Origin: Chitinophagaceae bacterium
GTDB lineage: Bacteria > Bacteroidota > Bacteroidia > Chitinophagales > Chitinophagaceae
NCBI GenBank assembly: GCA_025455205.1
Contig: JALOMZ010000028.1
Span: 1-10,433 of the forward strand
Direction of reading: 5' to 3'
Length of the DNA stretch: 10,433 nt
Of the stretch, positions 1 to 5,910 are shown piece after piece. The position numbers and the translations under genes were made by a program. The stretch's first letter is position 1. Each line of letters begins with the position of its first letter. The notes under the pieces were generated by a model. That model was not told where the DNA came from, made no database searches, and saw only the letters and a program-made list of their open reading frames with translations.

Positions 1-96
1 ACCGGCGGACTATATGGCCGGCATACAGAGCATCTGGGCTACCTGTTGGCTGAAATGCAATACATGCAACGTGTTTACCCGGGGATGGAATGGTAA
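1..96 (+). CDS. paaC: Phenylacetyl-CoA epoxidase subunit PaaC, C-terminal end (5' partial)
   Basis: The window opens inside a gene. Reading from base 1 gives 31 residues ending in a TAA stop at 94-96. The peptide contains GRHTEHLGYLLAEMQYMQR and ends PGMEW, which I recognise as the conserved C-terminus of PaaC. PaaC is the ferritin-like structural partner of the di-iron subunit PaaA in the PaaABCE monooxygenase, which epoxidises phenylacetyl-CoA in the cytosol. The fragment is too short to show active-site features, since the catalytic iron is in PaaA. Identification rests on this short tail plus paaD following on the same strand, the usual order in paa operons. The gap to the conserved part of paaD (about 210 bp) is unusually long and filled with repeats. 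Confidence 0.87.
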   Translation, partial: TGGLYGRHTEHLGYLLAEMQYMQRVYPGMEW

Positions 97-103
97 GTTA
101 TAG

Positions 104-159
104 GTACGAAAGACGAAGTACGAAGTGAAGAAGTTTGTAGACCATAGTCCGTAGTCCGG
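104..159. repeat. Degenerate 7-bp tandem repeat, left block
   Basis: Just after the paaC stop the sequence splits into consecutive heptamers: gtacgaa, agacgaa, gtacgaa, gtgaaga, agtttgt, agaccat, agtccgt, agtccgg. The same 7-bp register holds through 159, although the word itself drifts from a GTACGAA type to an AGTCCGT type. No reading frame or known mobile element fits it. The stretch 160-195 that follows shows no repeat that I can see. Function unknown. It could be slippage-generated DNA or a dispersed intergenic repeat. Confidence 0.7.
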
Positions 160-195
160 AGAAGCGGCCCTCCTGCATGGTGCGCGGCTCCCCAG

Positions 196-296
196 CCACA
201 AACCACAAACCACAAACAAAAAACAAAGAACTAAAAACAACTAGTCCCTCGAACTTCGAACCTCGAACCTCGAACATCAAACCTCAAACATCAAAC
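196..296. repeat. 7-bp tandem repeats, right block (CCACAAA type then CTCGAAC type)
   Basis: Two runs of seven heptamers each are separated by 3 bp. The first (196-244) begins with three exact copies of CCACAAA and then degenerates through A-rich words. The second (248-296) reads ctcgaac, ttcgaac, ctcgaac, ctcgaac, atcaaac, ctcaaac, atcaaac. The second run ends only 12 bp before the codons that encode the recognisable N-terminal helix of PaaD (from about 308). Read on the minus strand, the words become GTTTGTG and GTTCGAG/GTTTGAT. Bases 254-275 are an imperfect inverted match to 104-125 (15 of 22 positions by eye), so the island has rough dyad symmetry. Confidence 0.8.
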
Positions 297-337
297 CTTC
301 CCCTCCATACGAAACCATCCTGTCCATCCTGGAATCT

Positions 338-784
338 GTGGTAGACCCGGAGATTCCCGTGCTCACCATTGCCGACCTGGGCATATTGCGCGGTGCGGAT
401 TGGGATGAGGATAAGCAGCAGTGGGTGGTGCGCATTACGCCCACGTACTCGGGGTGTCCGGCCACGGATCTCATTGCCACGCAAATACGGCTGGCCTTGC
501 TGGAGCACGGCATCAAAAATTTCAGCATACAACAGGTGTTATCGCCGGCATGGACCACCGACTGGATGACAGATGCAGCCAAAGAGAAGCTGCGGCAGTT
601 TGGCATTGCGCCACCGGTAGGGAAAAGTCTTGATGAAGCCACGCTTGAGAATACCGTGGTGCCCTGCCCGCGCTGCGGCAGCACAAATACTAAACTGGTG
701 AGTGCGTTCAGTTCCACCGCCTGCAAGGCCTTCTATGAATGCCAGGATTGCCTGGAACCATTTGATCATTTCAAATGTCACTGA
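338..784 (+). CDS. paaD: Phenylacetate epoxidase maturation protein PaaD (MIP18/DUF59 plus zinc ribbon)
   Basis: PaaD is a cytosolic accessory protein of the PaaABCE phenylacetyl-CoA epoxidase, thought to help metal or Fe-S maturation through its MIP18-like (DUF59) domain. Visible motifs, numbered from the GTG at 338: DPEIPVLTIADLGIL (residues 3-17), the SGCPATD loop with Cys40, the Paa-specific SPAWTTDWM (69-77), and a C-terminal cysteine cluster C110-x2-C113, C129, C135-x2-C138 and C147 within a STACKAF...CLEPFDHFKC context. GTG 338 is the only ATG/GTG/TTG start in this open frame, which begins after a stop at 242-244. However, in-frame codons from 308 (YETILSILES, then VVDPEIP) look like the normal first helix, so the true N-terminus is probably upstream. 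The gene may use a non-standard start, may be truncated, or may have lost its start to the adjacent heptamer repeat. Everything downstream appears intact. Confidence 0.9.
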   Translation: MVDPEIPVLTIADLGILRGADWDEDKQQWVVRITPTYSGCPATDLIATQIRLALLEHGIKNFSIQQVLSPAWTTDWMTDAAKEKLRQFGIAPPVGKSLDEATLENTVVPCPRCGSTNTKLVSAFSSTACKAFYECQDCLEPFDHFKCH

Positions 785-803
785 GCCGGAGCGCTGCAAT
801 TGG

Positions 804-887
804 CGGATAATAATGTCACCCCTTCGGGGTTCTGTTGCCGTTTGTGCTGACTTTCTACAATAATGTCAGCCCTTCGGGCTTTTGTAG
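804..887 (+). repeat. Pair of hairpin elements, exactly 50 bp apart
   Basis: Two copies of a TAATGTCA(C/G)CCCTTCGGG(G/C)TT(C/T)TGT(T/A)G element start at 811 and 861. Each contains a perfect 5-bp stem around TTC: ACCCC/GGGGT at 818-830 and AGCCC/GGGCT at 868-880. One pair differs between the copies in a compensating way (C-G versus G-C). In copy 2 an outer stem CTACAA (855-860)/TTGTAG (882-887) encloses this, leaving TAATGTC as an asymmetric bulge. In copy 1 the outer stem is weaker. The pair lies 20-103 bp after the paaD stop, and copy 2 is followed by TTTTG, so it may also act as a weak terminator for the paa transcript. It resembles a REP-like palindromic element, but I cannot name a family. 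Confidence 0.7.
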
Positions 888-908
888 CTCTCATTGGTAT
901 ATCAACAA

Positions 909-1556
909 AAATCCCAAAAAGGGAAAATCCAAATTCCAAGGGCAACCCTTCATTCATATGAAGCGCGGCTTGTGGGACGCTGCGCGTTTGGACATGGGCG
1001 ACCTGTGCTGCAAAAGGCTTCAAATTTCAACGGGTGTACGAAAACCAAACAGTGTATTCGCTGATTAGTACGTCAGCAGAAAAATTCCAAATCGGGAAAT
1101 TCCAAATTCCAATAAGCCTGGGTTAGCCACCACGCACAAACCCCTGCACACACATCATTTTCATATTTTCAAATTTGCTAATTTTCACATTCTCCCCTGG
1201 CCCCGACGGCTATCATCAGCACATCAGCTAATTAGCATATCAGCACATTCAAAAGAGAAATTCCAAATTGGAAAATTCCAAATTCCAGAAGAGTTAGGTT
1301 AGCCCACACACAAATCCTGCCGCACACATCATTTTCACATTTTCAAATTTGCTAATTTTCACATTCTCCCCTGGCCCCCGACGGCTATCATCAGCACATC
1401 AGCTAATTAGCACATCAGCACATCACAGTATAAATTCCAAATCAGAAAATTCCAAATTCCAAGGTGCCCGCGTTCCCCAACACACTCAATCCCTTCCTCA
1501 AAACCCAAACATCATTTTCACATTTTCATATTTTCACATTTGCTAATTCTCTCTCC
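909..1556. repeat. Four-unit tandem array, period about 175 bp, with modular sub-repeats
   Basis: A roughly 29-bp module ending in CCAAATTCC recurs with its final AAATTCC at 931, 1104, 1280 and 1454, giving periods of 173, 176 and 174 bp. Units two and three also carry a CATTTTCA-type module and a CAGCACAT-type module. They are nearly identical from 1149-1249 to 1323-1424, with about three substitutions and one inserted C. The first unit (909-1081) is diverged, but keeps the first module and a degenerate third one (about 1059-1078). The fourth unit lacks the third module and ends where the stop codon of the next gene begins. The region is AT-rich, lies between convergent genes, and contains no plausible protein. 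Confidence 0.88.
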
Positions 1557-2483
1557 TTATTTCTCAAACGCATCCGCCTCCCGGTATGCCTTGATCAGCG
1601 CCAGTTCGCCTTCCTTGCCTTGTCCGGCCACGCCATGTTCCATGCCGAGGATGCCCTTGTACCCCTTGCGGTAGAGGTGGCGGAAAACGTTGCGGTAATT
1701 GATCTCGCCGGTGCCGGGTTCCTTGCGGCCGGGGTTGTCGCCGATCTGGATATAGGCGATCTCCTCCCAGCACTTGTCGATGTTGGCCATGAGGTTGCCT
1801 TCGTTGCGCTGCATGTGGTAGATATCGTACAGGATCTTGCAGGCCGGGCTGCCTACGGCGCGGCAGATCTCATAGGTCTGGTCGCTGTGGCGCAGGAATA
1901 GGTCGGCATTGTCACTTAACGGTTCCAATACCATAGTAAGCCCATGGGGTGCCAGAATATCGGCGCCCATCTTCAGGGCATCTATCACGTTGCCTGTCTG
2001 TATGCCGATGGGGAGGCTGCGCTCGTAGTTGCCGGGCACCACCGTCATCCAGCGGGCATTCACGCGTTTGGCCACTTCCACCGCCGTCTGGCAGTCTTTC
2101 TTCATCCTGTCTTTCCATTCCTGTTTGCCGGTGGCCAGGCTGGTTTTCCAGTGCCAGCTGTCGCTGGTGATCACAAATACCCCCATGCGCATGCCCAGTT
2201 TGGCCAGCAGGCTGCCGATCTGCTCCTGTTCCTGCACGCTGCGCCCCATGAGGCCATTGTCTTCGATGGAGCGAAAGCCCTGGTCGTACCCAAACCGTAT
2301 CTGGTCGAGAAAGCTCTTGCCGGCATGGGCTGCAAACATGCCGTCGTGGAAGGCATAGTCCATGGTGAAAGCTGTATTATTGTCGGGTGCAGGGTTGCCT
2401 GTTGGCATGGCATTCAATTCAGAAAAAGCCAGGCCGGCCAGCGAGGCCAGGGAAGATTGCTGCAGGAAACGGCGACGTTGCAT
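1557..2483 (-). CDS. Tat-exported TIM-barrel isomerase, hydroxypyruvate isomerase-like
   Basis: This 308-residue protein belongs to the xylose-isomerase-like TIM-barrel superfamily (AP endonuclease 2 fold) and is closest by eye to hydroxypyruvate isomerase. Support is the block LEPLS (186-190), GSPACKILYDIYHMQRNEG (211-229), YIQIGD (244-249), the EPGTGEINY loop (255-263) and GMEHG (280-284). E187, D220, H223, Q246 and E282 are likely metal or catalytic ligands by family analogy. I chose the ATG at 2481-2483 because it begins MQRRRFLQQSSLASLAGLAF, a twin-arginine-type signal. An upstream ATG in the same frame would bury that signal. The true substrate is unknown. Secreted members of this fold in Bacteroidota commonly sit beside Gfo/Idh/MocA proteins, as here, suggesting sugar or keto-sugar chemistry in the periplasm rather than glyoxylate metabolism. 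It diverges from apbE with only 28 bp between the start codons. Confidence 0.85.
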   Translation of the reverse strand: MQRRRFLQQSSLASLAGLAFSELNAMPTGNPAPDNNTAFTMDYAFHDGMFAAHAGKSFLDQIRFGYDQGFRSIEDNGLMGRSVQEQEQIGSLLAKLGMRMGVFVITSDSWHWKTSLATGKQEWKDRMKKDCQTAVEVAKRVNARWMTVVPGNYERSLPIGIQTGNVIDALKMGADILAPHGLTMVLEPLSDNADLFLRHSDQTYEICRAVGSPACKILYDIYHMQRNEGNLMANIDKCWEEIAYIQIGDNPGRKEPGTGEINYRNVFRHLYRKGYKGILGMEHGVAGQGKEGELALIKAYREADAFEK

Positions 2484-2511
2484 ATTCGTGATTGGTTTGG
2501 GATGGTAAGAT

Positions 2512-3507
2512 ATGCGTAAAATAAAAATGAAAGGCTGGGGGCTCTTGTGCTGCATTTCCCTCACGGGGTGGGGCCAGGCATTTCGTTTCCAGGAAACCCG
2601 GCCTAAGATGGGATCCCCCTTCGGCATTGCCGTGTATCATACTGATAGTGCATATGCCCGGCAGGCGGTGGATGCGGCCTTCGGGTTGGTGGACAGCCTC
2701 AACCTGTTATACAGTGATTACGATTCGGCTGCCTGGGCCTGGAAATTGTCGGAGGCGCCGGCCGGTGTTTGGTTGCCGGTGCCCGCGCCCATGTTGCACA
2801 TGCTGGTGGAATGTCGCCGGGCTGCCAGCCGTTCTTATGGCAGCTTCGACATCACCATAGGCGCCCTTACCCGCTTCTGGCGACAACAGCGCAGAACCGG
2901 CATTTTTCCACCAGATTCAGCAGTGGCGGCCATGCGGGTGTTAACGGGCTGGAAGTGGATGGAGCTTGACCCGCAACGCAACAGCGTTCGGAAAAGGAGG
3001 GCGGGTGTGCGGCTCGATTTTGGTGGCATTGCCAAGGGCGCCATTGCCTGGGAGGTAATGCTATTCCTGCAGCGGCAGGGGATCGCTTCCGTGATGGTGG
3101 ATGCCGGAGGTGATATTGCCTGCGGAGCCCCTCCGCCCGGCAAGGCAGGATGGCAGATTGCCGTGAACCGGCCCGAAGAGGAAGACACCTGGCAGCGTCC
3201 ACTGGTGCTGCAACAGCAGGCGGTGGCTACTTCCGGCAACATGTACCAGGCATGGGAATACCAGGGCATTCGTTATTCGCACATCATTGATCCCGCTACC
3301 GGATATGGCAGCACCCGGCATCGCAATGTGACGGTGCTGGCGGCAGACGGCGCCACGGCCGACTGGCTGGCTACAGCCTTTAGCATACTTCCCATACGCC
3401 GGTGCAGCAAACTGGCCCGGAAAATGCATGCTGAATACTTCATTGCAGCGTTGGAAGGTGAAAAAATAATATCTTACCGCAGTCCCGGATTTCCGGCCCT
3501 GCAATAA
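2512..3507 (+). CDS. apbE: FAD:protein FMN transferase, ApbE family, exported
   Basis: ApbE attaches FMN from FAD to threonine or serine residues of extracytoplasmic flavoproteins. The 331-residue product has the family blocks in order: KMGSPFGIAVY (32-42), SFDITIGAL (111-119), LDFGGIAKG (168-176), VDAGGDI (196-202), VATSGNMY (238-245), RYSHIIDPATG (254-264) and VLAADGATADWLATAF (275-290). The last block carries the Asp and Thr that bind Mg2+ in characterised members. The N-terminus (MRKIKMKGWGLLCCISLTGW) has basic residues and a short hydrophobic core, consistent with a Sec signal. An in-frame ATG at 2527 is an alternative start. No FMN-binding domain or flavinylation-motif protein is in the window, so its target is elsewhere or unrecognised. 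The next gene follows on the same strand after 46 bp, which contains a possible promoter. Confidence 0.9.
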   Translation: MRKIKMKGWGLLCCISLTGWGQAFRFQETRPKMGSPFGIAVYHTDSAYARQAVDAAFGLVDSLNLLYSDYDSAAWAWKLSEAPAGVWLPVPAPMLHMLVECRRAASRSYGSFDITIGALTRFWRQQRRTGIFPPDSAVAAMRVLTGWKWMELDPQRNSVRKRRAGVRLDFGGIAKGAIAWEVMLFLQRQGIASVMVDAGGDIACGAPPPGKAGWQIAVNRPEEEDTWQRPLVLQQQAVATSGNMYQAWEYQGIRYSHIIDPATGYGSTRHRNVTVLAADGATADWLATAFSILPIRRCSKLARKMHAEYFIAALEGEKIISYRSPGFPALQ

Positions 3508-3534
3508 CCGAGGGCTGCCAGCAGCATCCGGAAC

Positions 3535-3542
3535 CATCTTTG
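3535..3542 (+). promoter_or_regulatory. Possible Bacteroidota -7 promoter element before the SUMF1-domain gene
   Basis: CATCTTTG matches the Bacteroidota -7 consensus TAnnTTTG at all but one fixed position and lies 11 bp before the ATG at 3554. I see no convincing -33 TTTG at the expected distance. If used, the transcript leader would be only a few bases long. Confidence 0.35.
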
Positions 3543-3553
3543 CATTGCGCCTT

Positions 3554-4525
3554 ATGAACAAATTCTCTTTTCGCCGGCTTATCTGCCTGTTTGTATCAGT
3601 ATCGTATTTATGTATCATGGGTATTACAGTGTCCCGGGCCCAGGAAGCCATCCTGGAGCAGGCTGTGCCTGGAACAAACAGGTCGCTGCGCCTGCAGCTG
3701 ATTCCTGCCGGGAGTTTTGTTATGGGCAGTCCGCTCCAGGAGGCGGGGCGCACGGCCGACGAGGGTCCGCAGCGCACCGTGAAGCTCCCTGCCTTTTACA
3801 TGAGCGTATATGAAACCACCTGGGAGCAGTACAATGCCTTTTTTCAGGATGAGGCCTTTGCCCGCAACAGCGAAGCCGATGCCATCACCAGGCCCAGCCC
3901 GCCCTATCTTGATTTCACCCTGGGCATGGGCAAGGAGGGCTTTCCGGCCAGCAGTATGCAGCAATATGGGGCCAATATGTTCTGCCGTAGGCTGTATAAC
4001 AAAACCGGCGTATTCTTAAGGCAGCCTACAGAGGCCGAGTGGGAATATGCCTGCCGGGCGGGCAGTACAACAGCGTGGAACACGGGCAGCGACAGTGCTG
4101 TGCTGCAAGACTATGCATGGTATGCAGCCAACAGCCAGCAGAAATACCAGCCGGTGGGCAGCAAAAAGCCCAATGCGTGGGGCTTGCATGATATGATGGG
4201 CAATGTGGCAGAATGGGTGCTGGACCAGTATGATTCCACTTATTTCGACAAGCTGGCCGATGATGTTTCTGAACCGCTGGTATTGCCCACCCGTCGCCAG
4301 CCCCGCTCTGTGCGGGGTGGCAGCTACCGCGATGCGGCGCTGCAGCTGCGCAGTGCCAACCGCATTCCGGCCGATCCGGTCTGGAACCGCCGCGACCCAC
4401 AGGTGCCCAAGAGCAAATGGTGGAATACCGATGCACCCTTTGTGGGGTTCCGGGTGGTGAAGCCATTGCAGCAACCCAGCCCGCAGGAGGCAGAAGCATT
4501 CTTTCAACGTTATCTCGGAAAATAA
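3554..4525 (+). CDS. Exported SUMF1/FGE-domain protein without the FGE cysteines
   Basis: The 323-residue product starts with a Sec-type signal (about 1-29, ending VSRAQ) followed by one SUMF1/formylglycine-generating-enzyme domain. Hallmarks are IPAGSFVMGSP (50-60), YMSVYETTWEQY (82-93), PTEAEWEYACRAG (158-170), PNAWGLHDMMGNVAEWVLD (206-224), RSVRGGSYRD (251-260) and FVGFRVVK (296-303). Active formylglycine-generating enzymes have a cysteine pair after the RGGS segment. Here that stretch reads YRDAALQLRSANR with no cysteine, and no sulfatase is nearby, so genuine sulfatase-activating activity is unlikely. Such domains also serve as carbohydrate-binding or structural envelope proteins, and the true role is open. 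I preferred ATG 3554 over the TTG at 3545 because the signal peptide begins there. It lies 10 bp before the Gfo/Idh gene, almost certainly in one operon with it. Confidence 0.87.
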   Translation: MNKFSFRRLICLFVSVSYLCIMGITVSRAQEAILEQAVPGTNRSLRLQLIPAGSFVMGSPLQEAGRTADEGPQRTVKLPAFYMSVYETTWEQYNAFFQDEAFARNSEADAITRPSPPYLDFTLGMGKEGFPASSMQQYGANMFCRRLYNKTGVFLRQPTEAEWEYACRAGSTTAWNTGSDSAVLQDYAWYAANSQQKYQPVGSKKPNAWGLHDMMGNVAEWVLDQYDSTYFDKLADDVSEPLVLPTRRQPRSVRGGSYRDAALQLRSANRIPADPVWNRRDPQVPKSKWWNTDAPFVGFRVVKPLQQPSPQEAEAFFQRYLGK

Positions 4526-4535
4526 CACCCGCCAT

Positions 4536-5876
4536 ATGAATCATTCCCAACGTAAATCCAGAAGGGCCTTCATGAAACAATCCTCCATACTGGCCGGAGG
4601 GGCCCTGGCCATGCCCATGCTGGGCCGCACCAATTATTTCTCCATGGCCGACGACAGCATCAAAATTGCCCTGGTAGGCTGTGGTGGCCGCGGCACCGGC
4701 GCTGCTTTCCAGGCCCTCATGGCTCATCCGAGGGTGAAGCTGGTGGCCATGGCCGATGCTTTTCAGGACCGGCTCGAGCGTTGTCATAAAGCCCTCACCG
4801 ATGACGACCTCAGCGATTCTATGGGGGTGAACGGTAACCCCGTGAAAGCGCGCATAGATGTGCCCGAAGCGAACCGATTCATTGGTTTCGATGGCTACCG
4901 CAAAGCCATCCCGCTCGCTGATGTGGTTATCCTGTGCACCCCGCCGGGATTTCGCCCCATTCATTTCACCGAAGCCGTGCAGCAGGGCAAGCATGTATTC
5001 ATGGAAAAGCCCGTGGCCGTGGATCCTGCGGGCGTAAACACGGTATTGAAGGCAGCCGAAATAGCCAAGCAGAAAAAACTGAATGTGGTGGTGGGGCTGC
5101 AGCGCCACTACCAGAACTCCTACCGAGAGCTCTTTGCCCGCAAGGACATGATCGGTGATATTGTATCGGCGCAAGCCTGGTGGAATAACGACGGCGTATG
5201 GGTGAATGCCCGCAAACCGGGCCAGACAGAAATGGAATACCAGATGCGCAACTGGTACTATTTCAACTGGCTCTGTGGTGATCATATTGTAGAGCAGCAC
5301 ATCCACAATATTGATGTTGTCAACTGGTTCAAGGGCAGCTATCCCGTGAAGGCTCAGGGTATGGGCGGCCGGCAGGTGCGCAACGGCAAGGACCATGGTG
5401 AGATCTTCGATCATCACTATGTGGAATTCCATTATGCCGATGGCAGCATCCTCAACAGCCAGTGCCGCCATATTCCCGGCACCATGAGCAAAGTGGATGA
5501 ACTGCTCACTGGTACAAAGGGGAGCATATTTGGCGCGGCCGCGCGGATTACCGACCGGAAAGGATCCGTATTGTACCAGTTCAACAAACAACAGGAGAAC
5601 AACCCATACCAGGCCGAGCACGACGAATTGTTTGCCGCCATTGCCAAAGGGGAATACAAATTCAGCGATGCGGAAATGGGCGCTAAAAGCTCTATGACGG
5701 CCATCATGGGGCGCATGGCCACCTACAGCGGTCAGGTGCTGGAATGGGACAAGTTACTGGCAAACAACCTCAGCATCATGCCGGCGGTATTCGACTGGAA
5801 TGCGCTACCGCCCCTGGTGCCTGATGCGGATGGTAAATATCCCATAGCCATACCCGGCGTCACTAAGTATGCTTAG
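4536..5876 (+). CDS. Tat-exported Gfo/Idh/MocA family oxidoreductase
   Basis: The 446-residue product carries a textbook twin-arginine signal, SRRAFMKQSSILAGGALA (8-25). A Rossmann NAD(P)-binding domain follows, with VGCGGRGTG (47-55, GxGxxG), the VVILCTPPGFRP segment (130-141) and the family's MEKPVAVDP motif (156-164), in which K158 is the conserved catalytic-site lysine. The C-terminal domain has GDHIVEQHIHNIDVVNW (248-264), where family members keep catalytic His/Asp residues. Exported members work in the periplasm with a tightly bound cofactor. Characterised relatives oxidise sugar hydroxyls, including keto-sugar routes to glycoside cleavage (such as family GH109). The exact substrate cannot be read from sequence. 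The gene follows the SUMF1-domain gene by 10 bp, and a strong intrinsic terminator lies 55 bp past its stop. Confidence 0.92.
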   Translation: MNHSQRKSRRAFMKQSSILAGGALAMPMLGRTNYFSMADDSIKIALVGCGGRGTGAAFQALMAHPRVKLVAMADAFQDRLERCHKALTDDDLSDSMGVNGNPVKARIDVPEANRFIGFDGYRKAIPLADVVILCTPPGFRPIHFTEAVQQGKHVFMEKPVAVDPAGVNTVLKAAEIAKQKKLNVVVGLQRHYQNSYRELFARKDMIGDIVSAQAWWNNDGVWVNARKPGQTEMEYQMRNWYYFNWLCGDHIVEQHIHNIDVVNWFKGSYPVKAQGMGGRQVRNGKDHGEIFDHHYVEFHYADGSILNSQCRHIPGTMSKVDELLTGTKGSIFGAAARITDRKGSVLYQFNKQQENNPYQAEHDELFAAIAKGEYKFSDAEMGAKSSMTAIMGRMATYSGQVLEWDKLLANNLSIMPAVFDWNALPPLVPDADGKYPIAIPGVTKYA

Positions 5877-5910
5877 TGTCGGCAGGGTATAAGTGGGAAA
5901 ATGCAAGATA

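Noticed and set aside
104..296. CRISPR array or direct-repeat array with spacers
   Set aside because: The repeats are 7 bp and contiguous, without unique spacers of uniform length, and no cas genes are present.
177..344. A small open frame from ATG 177 running through the heptamers
   Set aside because: It is in a different frame from PaaD, consists mostly of repeat-encoded residues, and ends inside paaD. It could be joined to PaaD only by a frameshift, for which there is no direct evidence.
773..780. A third copy of the AATGTCA word of the hairpin element at the end of paaD
   Set aside because: It encodes the conserved C-terminal residues of PaaD, lacks the TTCG hairpin, and is not at the 50-bp spacing. 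Probably chance.
909..1556. CRISPR-like array or insertion sequence in the long repeat
   Set aside because: Unit length is about 175 bp with internal word repeats. There is no short conserved repeat with variable spacers, no transposase and no terminal inverted repeats.
1349..1901. Plus-strand open frames crossing the long repeat into the TIM-barrel gene
   Set aside because: They translate AT-rich repeat DNA and the antisense of a real gene, and have no protein-family features.
2484..2627. N-terminal extension of the TIM-barrel protein by 48 residues
   Set aside because: It would overlap apbE and place the twin-arginine signal in the middle of the protein. ATG 2481-2483 gives a normal exported protein.
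4026..5621. A 531-codon open frame on the minus strand
   Set aside because: It is antisense to the well-supported SUMF1 and Gfo/Idh genes, has a low-complexity His-rich composition, and shows no family motif. It is a shadow of GC-rich coding DNA.
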